From Streptomyces sp. NBC_01471 (lineage in GTDB: Bacteria > Actinomycetota > Actinomycetes > Streptomycetales > Streptomycetaceae): a stretch of DNA of 64,000 bases. Shown piece after piece: positions 33,026 through 40,205 of this stretch (position 1 is the first letter of the stretch; every line of letters begins with the position of its first letter). The position numbers and the translations under genes were made by a program. Under the pieces are notes generated by a model. It had not been told where the DNA came from, did no database searches, and was given only the letters and a program-made list of their open reading frames with translations. The stretch spans positions 7,433,501 to 7,497,500 of the forward strand of contig NZ_CP109450.1 of assembly GCF_041438865.1 (NCBI RefSeq), read 5' to 3'.

Positions 33026-33039
33026 CGCGGACGTCCGCG
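33026..33039. promoter_or_regulatory. 14-bp perfect palindrome between the two-component system and GT2 operon
   Basis: CGCGGACGTCCGCG is perfectly symmetric and sits in the 123-bp divergent intergenic region. It could be the operator of the response regulator or of another protein acting on both directions. Confidence 0.45.
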
Positions 33040-33094
33040 TTTCGTAAGGAACGGAAGAGCCATCCCGCGCCGTTCGGTTCGTACGGTGAGGGAC

Positions 33095-33817
33095 GTGACC
33101 GACCTGATGCCTCTGAGGCCCCCGAGCCCCGTGCCCCCCATGACGGTGGACGTCGTCCTCCCCTGCCTGGACGAAGCCGGAGCACTGCCCCGGGTGCTGG
33201 AGCGCATCCCGTCCGGCTGGCGGGCGCTCGTGGTCGACAACGGCTCCACCGACGGTTCGGCCGCCATCGCCTCCGGCCTCGGGGCCACTGTCGTCCACGA
33301 ACCCCGCCGCGGTTTCGGCGCCGCCTGCCACGCGGGTCTGCGTGCCGCGACGGCCGAGCTGTTGTGCTTCTGCGACTGCGACGGCTCACTGGACCCCGGG
33401 CTGCTGGCCGGTCTCGTCCGGCGCGTGGCGGACGGAGAGGCCGATCTCGTGCTGGGCCGCAGGCGTCCCACCGGGCGCGGTGCCTGGCCGCTGCACGCTC
33501 GTGCGGGCAACTACGCCCTGTCCCGGATGCTGCACACCCGCACCGGGCTGCGCCTGCGGGACCTCGGCCCGATGCGCGCCGCCCGCCGTGCGGAGCTGCT
33601 CGGCCTCGGACTGACCGACCGGCGCAGCGGCTATCCGCTGGAGATGGTCGTACGAGCGGCCGACGCGGGGTGGCGGATCACCGAGCAGGACGTGCCCTAC
33701 CGGCCGCGCACCGGGAAATCCAAGGTCACGGGCACCTGGCGGGGCACCTGGCAGGCGGTGGGCGACATGCGCTCCGTACTGAACGCCCCGGCGCCCGCAG
33801 AGGGGGCGGTGCGATGA
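33095..33817 (+). CDS. Family 2 glycosyltransferase
   Basis: A 240-residue GT-A glycosyltransferase resembling dolichol-phosphate-mannose-synthase-like enzymes. It has TVDVVLPCLDEAGALPRVLE, LVVDNGSTDGSAAIA, RRGFGAACHAGLRAA and the DxD-type metal site CDCDGSLDPGL. GYPLEMVVRAADAGWRITEQ and VPYRPRTGKSKVTGTWRG are the usual C-terminal parts. No long membrane segment is present. The start is GTG 33095, with GAGG three bases upstream; GTG 33086 and ATG 33107 are alternatives. It overlaps the next gene (ATGA at 33814). Acceptor unknown. Confidence 0.88.
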   Translation: MTDLMPLRPPSPVPPMTVDVVLPCLDEAGALPRVLERIPSGWRALVVDNGSTDGSAAIASGLGATVVHEPRRGFGAACHAGLRAATAELLCFCDCDGSLDPGLLAGLVRRVADGEADLVLGRRRPTGRGAWPLHARAGNYALSRMLHTRTGLRLRDLGPMRAARRAELLGLGLTDRRSGYPLEMVVRAADAGWRITEQDVPYRPRTGKSKVTGTWRGTWQAVGDMRSVLNAPAPAEGAVR

Positions 33818-34488
33818 CCACGCTGCTCGTCATCGCCAAGGAGCCGCGTCCGGGCCGGGTCAAGACCCGGCTCACCCCGCCCTGCACCCCGCAGCAGGCG
33901 GCGCACATCGCCGAGGCCGCGCTCCGGGACACGCTCACGGCGGTCCTGGGCTGTCCGGCCCGGCGCCGGATCCTGGTACTCGAAGGCGCGCCGGGGAAGT
34001 GGCTGCCGCCCGGTATCGAGGTCGTCCCGCAGAGCGGTGGCGGACTCGACGAACGGCTCGCCGCCGCGTTCGCACTCTGTACGGGCCCCGCGCTGCTCGT
34101 CGGCATGGACACCCCGCAACTCACCCCGGCCCTGCTGGAACCCGCGCTCGGGCCCGGTGGCTGGACCAGCTGCGACGCCTGGTTCGGTCCGGCCGACGAC
34201 GGCGGGTTCTGGGCACTCGGATTCGCCGAACCCCGTCCCGAACTCATCCGCGGTGTTCCCATGTCGACCCCGGGCACCGGTGCGGCGCAGCGGGCGAGGC
34301 TGACGGGGGCCGGGCTCACCGTCCGTGATCTGCCCGCGCTGCGTGACGTCGACACCGCGGACGACGTACGGGCGGTGGCGGCCGCCGTCCCGGACAGCGG
34401 CTTCGCGGCGGCCGCCGCAGCCGCGCTCCCGGCTTCCGGTCACCGCACACCGGCCCAGTCCGGCCACCCCGCCGGAGCCCGCACGTGA
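33814..34488 (+). CDS. DUF2064/TIGR04282-type glycosyltransferase-like protein
   Basis: A 224-residue protein of the DUF2064 family (nucleotidyl or glycosyltransferase-like, cobinamide guanylyltransferase-related fold). It starts MTTLLVIAKEPRPGRVKTRL, the signature of the family, and has GGGLDERLAAAF, LLVGMDTPQLTPALLEPAL and WFGPADDGGFWALGF. The C-terminal 35 residues are Ala-rich and probably disordered. It overlaps both neighbours by 4 bp. In Streptomyces it commonly sits between a GT2 enzyme and a methyltransferase, suggesting a shared but undefined glycan or cofactor modification. Confidence 0.85.
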   Translation: MTTLLVIAKEPRPGRVKTRLTPPCTPQQAAHIAEAALRDTLTAVLGCPARRRILVLEGAPGKWLPPGIEVVPQSGGGLDERLAAAFALCTGPALLVGMDTPQLTPALLEPALGPGGWTSCDAWFGPADDGGFWALGFAEPRPELIRGVPMSTPGTGAAQRARLTGAGLTVRDLPALRDVDTADDVRAVAAAVPDSGFAAAAAAALPASGHRTPAQSGHPAGART

Positions 34489-35228
34489 GCGCTCCCGTCC
34501 GGGCCCGCTGCTGGCAGTCGGACCCGTACACCGACGCCCTGCGCACCGGACGCGGCCCGCTGTTCCTCCGCCGCGCCGACGGCTGGCTCCTCCCGCTCGA
34601 CGTGGAACGCTGGTGCGCGGCCGCCGACCGCGCCGACATGTCCGTGCTCGGCCGCTGCGAGGGGACGGTCCTCGACATCGGCTGCGGCCCCGGCCGGCTG
34701 GTCGCCGCACTGGCCGGGCTCGGCCACCGCGCCCTGGGTGTCGATGTCAGCCACGCGGCCGTCGCCCGTACCGCACGTGCCGGAGCGTCCGCTCTGTGCC
34801 GCTCCGTCTTCGACCGGCTGCCGGGGGAGGGGCGCTGGGGCACGGCGCTGCTCATCGACGGCAACATCGGCATCGGCGGCGACCCGCGCGCCCTGCTCGG
34901 CCGGGCCGCGCAGCTCATCGCCCCCCGAGGGCTGCTGCTGGCCGAGGCGGCTCCGGTGGATGTCGACGAGTGCGTACGCGTCCGGGTCGACGACGGACGA
35001 GGCGGCGCGGGGGCCGACTTCCCCTGGGCCCGGGTGGGTGTGTCGGCGCTCCTCGGCCATGCGCGCGCGACCGGCTGGAACGCGGCCGGCCAGTGGCAGG
35101 AGGAGGGCCGCCCCTTCATCGCCCTCCGCCGGTCCGGTTCCGTCGTCCACCAGGCGCACTCGGCTGCGAAGGCGGTCCACCCGCCCTGCTCAGGGCCGGG
35201 CAACTCCTCCTCACCTGGCCGCTGTTGA
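34485..35228 (+). CDS. Class I SAM-dependent methyltransferase
   Basis: A 247-residue methyltransferase with the SAM-binding loop VLDIGCGPGRLVAAL at residues about 65-80, then ALGVDVSHAAVARTA (acidic loop) and LLIDGNIGIGG. The GTG at 34485 overlaps the upstream stop. The C-terminal 30 residues (about 215-247) are unlike the rest, Ser/Gly/Pro-rich with Cys, and may be a terminal frame change rather than a true domain. It closes a three-gene operon. Substrate unknown, likely the product of the preceding glycosyltransferase genes. Confidence 0.82.
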   Translation: MSAPVRARCWQSDPYTDALRTGRGPLFLRRADGWLLPLDVERWCAAADRADMSVLGRCEGTVLDIGCGPGRLVAALAGLGHRALGVDVSHAAVARTARAGASALCRSVFDRLPGEGRWGTALLIDGNIGIGGDPRALLGRAAQLIAPRGLLLAEAAPVDVDECVRVRVDDGRGGAGADFPWARVGVSALLGHARATGWNAAGQWQEEGRPFIALRRSGSVVHQAHSAAKAVHPPCSGPGNSSSPGRC

Positions 35229-35314
35229 GGACCTGGTTCCTCCACGGTGCCGAGAGCCGTCCTGTCACTGGTCCCTTGTACGGTGTCAACGGCGCGGCAC
35301 TGATCAAGGAGGGG

Positions 35315-35716
35315 ATGACGGTGCTCAAGCACTACTACCGTCTTGTGTACTGGAAACGAAGACTCACCCGTGCGATACCGGGGGCAGGGGCCCCGGTCCG
35401 CATCCGAAGGCCCCGCACGGCCCGGGCGGTGGGGCGGTTCCGGCCGCTCATGGTGTTCGGTGCGATCGTCCTGATCGCCGTCGCCGTCTCCTACGGGATC
35501 GGCACATGGGAGGCCGGCGAAGCGCCGCAGCCGTCCGGCCGCACCGACCCGCAGGCCGAGTGCGAGCAGCGGCTCGAGGCCGACTGCCCCGGCGCTGCGC
35601 CGGACACCTGCGAGAAGCTCCTCGCGCAGGTCCGGGAGGGCAACTCGGGAACCGGCGGCGGTTCCAGCAGCGGGCAGCAAGGTCTCACGTTCGTCAGGTG
35701 CCGAATCGCTGGCTGA
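35315..35716 (+). CDS. Small single-pass membrane protein with Cys-rich C-terminus
   Basis: A 133-residue protein starting MTVLKHYYRLVYWKRR after an AAGGAGG site two bases before the ATG; GTG 35321 is an alternative. A positive N-terminus is followed by one membrane helix (RPLMVFGAIVLIAVAVSYGIG, about residues 44-63) and an external tail with four cysteines (ECEQ, DCPG, TCEK, VRCR) that could form two disulfides or bind metal. The tail also contains a Gly/Ser stretch. It starts 86 bp after the methyltransferase operon. I do not recognise the family. Confidence 0.65.
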   Translation: MTVLKHYYRLVYWKRRLTRAIPGAGAPVRIRRPRTARAVGRFRPLMVFGAIVLIAVAVSYGIGTWEAGEAPQPSGRTDPQAECEQRLEADCPGAAPDTCEKLLAQVREGNSGTGGGSSSGQQGLTFVRCRIAG

Positions 35717-35773
35717 CCGCCAGGTGTGAGGCGCGCCGGCTGCCCCGGCGCCCGCCCGCCCCGCATCCCGAGG

Positions 35774-36454
35774 TCAGCGCTGCTGCTGGCGGCTGCGCTG
35801 GCGTTCGATGCTGCGCCGCAGATGGTCCGTCATCGCCTCCGCCGCGCGCTCCGGGCTGCGGCGCAGCACGGCGCGCAGAACGCGGTCGTGCTCGGCGAGG
35901 GTCGGCTCGGTGGCACCCTGGATGCTGCTGAGGCGGAAGATGTGCAGATGTGAGTGGAGTCTGCTCACCGCGTCCGCCAGCAGGGGACGGCCGGCGGCCC
36001 GGGCGATCGTGTCGTGGAAGCGCTGGTCGCCCGCCGCGAACTCCCGGTAGACGGCGTACCGTTCACCCGAGCCCGGGCGGTCGCGCATCTCTTCCACCAG
36101 GCTCTCGATGCTGTCGAGCTGCTCGTCGTCAGCATGGGCCGCGGCCAGCGCCGCCGCAGCCGGTTCGAGCAGCAGACGCATCTCGAACAGCTCTTCCAGG
36201 CCCTGCGGGGTGAGCAGTTCGGTGGCCCGGTACCCCGCGAGGGACCGCTTCGTGACCAGGCCGTCCGACTCCAGCCGGGCCAGCGCCTCGCGTACCGGCG
36301 TCGGCGAGACCTGCAATGTACGGGCGAGCGCCTCGATACCGACCCGTGCGCCCGGCCTGATCTCGTGGTCCATGACCATCGCCTTGACAGCCTCGTAGAC
36401 ACTGTCGCCCAGTACCTGGCGCTGCGGCGACGACGTTCCTTCGTCCGACAGCAT
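35774..36454 (-). CDS. GntR/FCD-type transcriptional regulator of the sugar-acid cluster
   Basis: A 226-residue regulator. The winged HTH (about residues 15-80) reads VYEAVKAMVMDHEIRPGARV, IEALARTLQVSPTPVREALA and LESDGLVTKRSLAGYRATEL. The FCD ligand domain follows with LLEPAAAALAAAHADDEQ and metal/ligand-type His residues (FHDTIARAA, HSHLHIFRL, MTDHLRRSI). It probably represses the three units that carry CTATAG-centred sites, including its own promoter (36540). The ligand may be a sugar acid or a keto-deoxy sugar acid. It ends the minus-strand side of the cluster. Confidence 0.9.
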   Translation of the reverse strand: MLSDEGTSSPQRQVLGDSVYEAVKAMVMDHEIRPGARVGIEALARTLQVSPTPVREALARLESDGLVTKRSLAGYRATELLTPQGLEELFEMRLLLEPAAAALAAAHADDEQLDSIESLVEEMRDRPGSGERYAVYREFAAGDQRFHDTIARAAGRPLLADAVSRLHSHLHIFRLSSIQGATEPTLAEHDRVLRAVLRRSPERAAEAMTDHLRRSIERQRSRQQQR

Positions 36455-36539
36455 CCGGCCTCCTCCAGCCCGTCGGATGGCGACCAGGGCTCCCGGGCCC
36501 GGCCTGATCCACCGGAACGGCCCCGCCCCGGGGTCCGCC

Positions 36540-36554
36540 GATTCTATAGGAATC
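36540..36554. promoter_or_regulatory. GATTC-TATAG-GAATC operator before the gntR gene
   Basis: Perfect 5-bp arms around TATAG lie 86 bp upstream of the regulator start, suggesting autoregulation. It is a variant of the site at 37926. Confidence 0.65.
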
Positions 36555-36562
36555 GTGCCTCC

Positions 36563-36886
36563 CTACTCCATGAGGAAGACCTGCTCCATGGGGGTCCACC
36601 AGTCGTCGGGTCCCGCCTCGGGCACCTTCTCCTGGCAGGGATCGGTCAGCTCCCACCAGGCGCGGGTGGCCTCGTCCCGGCCCATCGCGGCGAGGTCCGC
36701 TGCCAGGTCGTCGCCGTGGTACTCGAAATAGCTGAAGAGCCGGTCCCCGAGCAGATGGATCGAGTAGTTGGCGATATGGCTCGCCCGCAGCCGGGCGAGT
36801 ACCGGCTCCGGGACCGCCCGGTGCAGTTCGCGGTAGTACGCCAGCTTCTCCGGACGTACTCGGATCACCTGCGCGACCCGCCGCAT
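36563..36886 (-). CDS. L-rhamnose/L-fucose mutarotase family protein
   Basis: A 107-residue protein of the RhaM/FucM-type mutarotase family, which interconverts anomers of L-rhamnose or L-fucose. It has RVAQVIRVRPEKLAYYRELH, IANYSIHLLGDRLFSYFEY and WWELTDPCQEKVPEAG, which are the conserved strands; the characteristic C-terminus ends WTPMEQVFLME. It overlaps the start side of the hydrolase gene by one base (ATG shares the stop of the upstream gene), so the two are one operon. This points to the cluster using a deoxy-sugar. Confidence 0.9.
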   Translation of the reverse strand: MRRVAQVIRVRPEKLAYYRELHRAVPEPVLARLRASHIANYSIHLLGDRLFSYFEYHGDDLAADLAAMGRDEATRAWWELTDPCQEKVPEAGPDDWWTPMEQVFLME

Positions 36887-37749
36887 CAGCCCGCCACCGC
36901 CGCTCGCACCGTCTGGCGCTGCGCGCCGAGCCCGTCGATTTCGAGGTCGACCACATCGCCCGCCGAGAGGTACGGGAAGCGGCCGGAGAGCGCGACACCC
37001 TCCGGGGTGCCGGTGTTGATGATGTCGCCGGGTTCCAGGACCAGATAGTGGCTGAGGTGGCGTACCAGCTCATGCGCCCCGAAGATCATGTCCGCGGTGC
37101 TGGAGTCCTGGCGCGGCGCGCCGTTGACCCGGCTGCGGAGGTTCAGGGCCTGCGGCCCGCCGGGCAGTTCGCCGGCCGGTACGAGCCACGGCCCGAGCGG
37201 GTTGAAGGTCTCGCTCGACTTCCCCTTCGACCACTGGCCGCCCGACTCGTCGAGCTGGTACGTCCGTTCCGATACGTCATGGGAGACCGCGTACCCCGCG
37301 ATGCACTCCGCCGCCGCGTCCGCCGATTCCAGGTAGCGCGCGGTGCGCCCGATGACGACGGCCAGTTCGACCTCCCAGTCCACGGTCTTCGCCCCGGGCG
37401 GGATCAGGACGTCGTCGTACGGCCCGACCACGGTGTTGGGGTGCTTGAAGAAAATGATCGGTGCGGTGGGCGGCTCGCTGCCCGACTCCGCCGCGTGGGC
37501 CGCGTAGTTCTGGCCGACACAGAGGACCGCGGCGGGCCGGGCGACCGGTGCGCCCACCCGGAGCCGCTCCGCTCCCGGGAGTTCGGTGAGCGCCCCCGCC
37601 CGGAGGGCTTCGCGCACCCGGGCGATACCGCCGCCGGCGAGGAACCGCCCGTCGATGTCGTCGGTCAGCGGGCCGAGATCGTAGAGGACACCGGCTTCGC
37701 GTACGGCGGGGCGTTCGCTGCCCGGATCGCCCAGTCGCATGAGCTGCAT
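36886..37749 (-). CDS. Fumarylacetoacetate hydrolase family enzyme (2,4-diketo-3-deoxy-L-fuconate hydrolase-like)
   Basis: A 287-residue FAH-fold hydrolase with the family motifs LCVGQNYAAHAAESG, PIIFFKHPNTVVGPYDD, DWEVELAVVIGRTARYL, GYAVSHDVSERTYQ, SKSSETFNPLGPW-like text here as GKSSETFNPLGPWLVP, and GDIINTGTPEGV. Metal-binding acidic residues lie in the DWEVELAVV strand. In this setting it could cleave 2,4-diketo-3-deoxy-L-fuconate or -rhamnonate to pyruvate and L-lactate, an inference from the neighbours. The ATG at 37749 has GAGGAGG eight bases upstream. The operator half-site at 37805 lies just upstream. Confidence 0.85.
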   Translation of the reverse strand: MQLMRLGDPGSERPAVREAGVLYDLGPLTDDIDGRFLAGGGIARVREALRAGALTELPGAERLRVGAPVARPAAVLCVGQNYAAHAAESGSEPPTAPIIFFKHPNTVVGPYDDVLIPPGAKTVDWEVELAVVIGRTARYLESADAAAECIAGYAVSHDVSERTYQLDESGGQWSKGKSSETFNPLGPWLVPAGELPGGPQALNLRSRVNGAPRQDSSTADMIFGAHELVRHLSHYLVLEPGDIINTGTPEGVALSGRFPYLSAGDVVDLEIDGLGAQRQTVRAAVAG

Positions 37750-37804
37750 GACAGCAGCCTCCTCATGTGTCGGACTCAGAGGTCGGATGTTAATGAGACG
37801 AAAG

Positions 37805-37815
37805 CTATAGGAAAA
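37805..37815. promoter_or_regulatory. Half-degenerate CTATAGGAAAA operator before the hydrolase-mutarotase operon
   Basis: CTATAGGAAAA matches the right half of the perfect site at 37926 (CTATAGGAAAA there too), 56 bp upstream of the minus-strand operon start. The left half is diverged (GAAAG). Confidence 0.6.
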
Positions 37816-37880
37816 CGAGGCAGGGGAGAACCCCGGTCTTCATATGGCCTCTGTAGGGCCAGAAAAGCCCGACTCAAGGG

Positions 37881-37911
37881 TTGACGTGTGCCAGGGCGCC
37901 ATGGCTAACCT
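37881..37911 (+). promoter_or_regulatory. Candidate promoter of the MFS-lut operon
   Basis: TTGACG (37881-37886) and TAACCT (37906-37911, TAnnnT type) are 19 bp apart. The perfect CTATAG operator follows at 37926-37939, just downstream of the expected start, where a repressor would block transcription. Confidence 0.5.
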
Positions 37912-37925
37912 CCGATGATCCTCAA

Positions 37926-37939
37926 TTTCCTATAGGAAA
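37926..37939. promoter_or_regulatory. Perfect TTTCCTATAGGAAA operator before the MFS transporter
   Basis: A 14-bp perfect palindrome 24 bp upstream of the MFS start. With the sites at 36540 and 37805 it forms a family of three, as expected for the GntR regulator of this cluster. Confidence 0.8.
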
Positions 37940-37962
37940 AATCCGGCTGTTCTGGAGGCGTC

Positions 37963-39402
37963 ATGGCCGACTCCCCCCACTCCGTCCCCACCGCGCGCCC
38001 ACCGTCCGGAGACCTGCCCGGACCCGGATCCGCCCCCGGAACCACCGGAGCGGTCACCCCGCCGCTTCCCCGGTTCGTCAAGGCCGTCGCCGTGCTCGGC
38101 GGAATGGCGGGTCTGCTGTACGGCTACGACTCCGGCGCCATCGCCACCGCACTGCCCTTCGCCACCGACCGCTTCGGCCTCTCCTCCACCGAACAGGGCC
38201 TGGTCACCAGCCTGATCCTGCTCGGCGCGCTGCCGTCGATCGTCGTCGGGTCGCTGGCCTCCAAGCGGTTCGACCGCAGGCATCTGCTGATCGTCGCCGG
38301 AGTCGTCTTCGCCGTGGGGTCGCTCGGCTGCGCCCTGTCGACCAGCGTCGCGATGCTGCTCGTCTCCCGGTTCGTCCTCGGCCTCGCCGTGGGCCTGGCC
38401 AATATGTTCGGCCTGATCCACCTCACCGAACTGGCGCCGAAGCGGGTGCGCGGCCTGATCAGCGCGCTCTACCAACTCAGCGTCAACGTCGGCATCCTGA
38501 TCGCCTACGGCGCCGGTGACGCCCTGCGCGGCTCGGGCTCCTGGCAGTGGATGCTCGGGCTGGGCGCGCTGCCCGCCCTGCTCTTCCTCGTCGGCATGGT
38601 GCTCAGCCCCGCCAGCCCCCGCTGGCTGAGCCTGCGCGGCCGGGAGGCCGAAGCCCATGCCGTACTGATGAGGCTGCGGTCGTCGCGCGCCGAGGCGGAC
38701 GCGGAAGCGGCCGAGATCCAGCAGAGCCTCGGGATGCAGGAGGCCGGTCTGCGGGAGCTGCTGCACCGCTACCGCCCCGCCCTGCGGATCGGACTGCTCC
38801 TGACCTTCTTCCAGGTGTTCACCGGGATCAACGCGGTCGTCTACTACGCGCCCACCGTCTTCGCCGGAGCCACCGGGCACTCCGCCGACACCGGCATCAT
38901 CGCCAACTACAGTGTCGGCGGCGCCCTGGTGATCTCCACCGCCATCTCGCTGCCGCTGATCGACCGGCTCGGCCGGGTCAGGATGCTCGCCTGGAGTCTG
39001 GGCGGCCAGGTGCCGCCGCTCATCCTGCTGGCCCTGTTCCCGCACTCGTCCGCTCTCGACGTCATCTGCGTCTTCGTCTTCACCTTCGCCTTCGGGTTCG
39101 GGCTCGGCCCGGTCTTCTGGCTCTACATCCCGGAGATCCTGCCGCTGCGCGCCCGCGCGCTCGGCATGGGAGCCGTCACGTTCACCCAGTACCTCTTCAA
39201 CTTCCTCTTCTCCTTGACCTTTCCTGACATCCTCGATGCGATCGGCTTCTGGGTCTTCGGCATCTACGCGGTGATCTCCGCACTGGGGCTCGCATTCGTC
39301 CTGAGCCGGGTACCCGAGACAGCGAACCGGTCGCTGGAGGAGATCGAGGCGGAGTGGCGGCGCAGGGACGCGGCGCAGTCCTCCGCCCCGGCCGCCGCCT
39401 GA
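37963..39402 (+). CDS. MFS sugar porter
   Basis: A 479-residue major facilitator of the sugar porter type with twelve hydrophobic segments. The diagnostic motifs are GGMAGLLYGYDSGAIATALP near the first helix, RFDRRHLLIVAGVVFAVGSL, LGLAVGLANMFGLIHLTELA with a PKRVRGLISALYQL, FFQVFTGINAVVYYAPTVF and PETANRSLEEIEAE at the C-terminus, which is the classic sugar porter ending. The N-terminal 35 residues are Pro/Gly-rich. It starts the plus-strand operon whose next genes are lutABC. Probable substrate is the deoxy-sugar or sugar acid handled by the cluster. Confidence 0.93.
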   Translation: MADSPHSVPTARPPSGDLPGPGSAPGTTGAVTPPLPRFVKAVAVLGGMAGLLYGYDSGAIATALPFATDRFGLSSTEQGLVTSLILLGALPSIVVGSLASKRFDRRHLLIVAGVVFAVGSLGCALSTSVAMLLVSRFVLGLAVGLANMFGLIHLTELAPKRVRGLISALYQLSVNVGILIAYGAGDALRGSGSWQWMLGLGALPALLFLVGMVLSPASPRWLSLRGREAEAHAVLMRLRSSRAEADAEAAEIQQSLGMQEAGLRELLHRYRPALRIGLLLTFFQVFTGINAVVYYAPTVFAGATGHSADTGIIANYSVGGALVISTAISLPLIDRLGRVRMLAWSLGGQVPPLILLALFPHSSALDVICVFVFTFAFGFGLGPVFWLYIPEILPLRARALGMGAVTFTQYLFNFLFSLTFPDILDAIGFWVFGIYAVISALGLAFVLSRVPETANRSLEEIEAEWRRRDAAQSSAPAAA

Positions 39403-39449
39403 CCACATCCGCCGCGGCCCCGAGCCGTGGACGACCCCGAGAAGGACAC

Positions 39450-40205
39450 ATGCGGGTAGGACTCTTCGTGACGTGTGTGAATGACGCGTTGTATCCACGG
39501 ACCGGAATCGCCGTGGTGAAGCTGCTGGAGCGGCTGGGGGTGGAGGTCGGCTTCCCCGCCGGACAGACCTGCTGCGGACAGCCGCAGTTCAACACCGGCT
39601 ACCGGCGCGAGACCGAACCACTCGTCCGTCGCTACGACCGGGAGTTCGCTCCCTACGACTACGTCGTCACGCCGTCGGGCTCCTGCGCGGCGATGGTCCG
39701 CGACAACTATCCGCGGATCGGCCGCAAGGCGGCGGCGGAGCACCGCGGCCACGAGCTCGCCGACGCGGCGGCCCGCTCCGTGCCAAAGACGTACGAGCTG
39801 ACGGAGTTCCTGGTGGATGTGCTGGGGGTGGTCGATGTCGGGGCGTACTTCCCGCATTCGGTGACCTACCACCCGTCCTGCCACGGCCTGCGGATGCTGG
39901 GGCTCGGTGACCGGCCGCGCCGGTTGCTCGACGCGGTACGGGGGCTGGAGCTGCGGGAGCTGGAAGGGGCCGAGGAGTGCTGCGGTTTCGGCGGGACCTT
40001 CGCGGTGAAGAACGCGGACGTGTCGGCCGCCATGGGTGAGGACAAGGTGCGCAACGCGGTGTCGACCGGCGCCGATGTGCTGTGCGGGGCCGACAACTCC
40101 TGTCTGATGCACATCGGCGGCATCCTGCGCCGCCAGGACGCGCCACTGCGGGCGCTCCACCTGGCCGAGATCCTGGCGAGCACCGAAGAGGAGCCCCACG
40201 CATGA
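39450..40205 (+). CDS. lutA: L-lactate dehydrogenase complex subunit LutA (LldE)
   Basis: A 251-residue CCG-domain Fe-S protein, LutA of the LutABC L-lactate oxidising complex. It has the two Cys-rich repeats: CVNDALYPRTGIAVVKLLE, TCCGQPQFNTGY and SGSCAAMVRDNY; then HPSCHGLRMLG, ECCGFGGTFAVKNADVSAAM and ADNSCLMHIGG. The ATG at 39450 has GAAGGA five bases upstream, and the frame to the left is only leader. It sits 47 bp after the MFS gene and overlaps lutB by 4 bp. With LutB and LutC it oxidises L-lactate to pyruvate. Confidence 0.95.
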   Translation: MRVGLFVTCVNDALYPRTGIAVVKLLERLGVEVGFPAGQTCCGQPQFNTGYRRETEPLVRRYDREFAPYDYVVTPSGSCAAMVRDNYPRIGRKAAAEHRGHELADAAARSVPKTYELTEFLVDVLGVVDVGAYFPHSVTYHPSCHGLRMLGLGDRPRRLLDAVRGLELRELEGAEECCGFGGTFAVKNADVSAAMGEDKVRNAVSTGADVLCGADNSCLMHIGGILRRQDAPLRALHLAEILASTEEEPHA

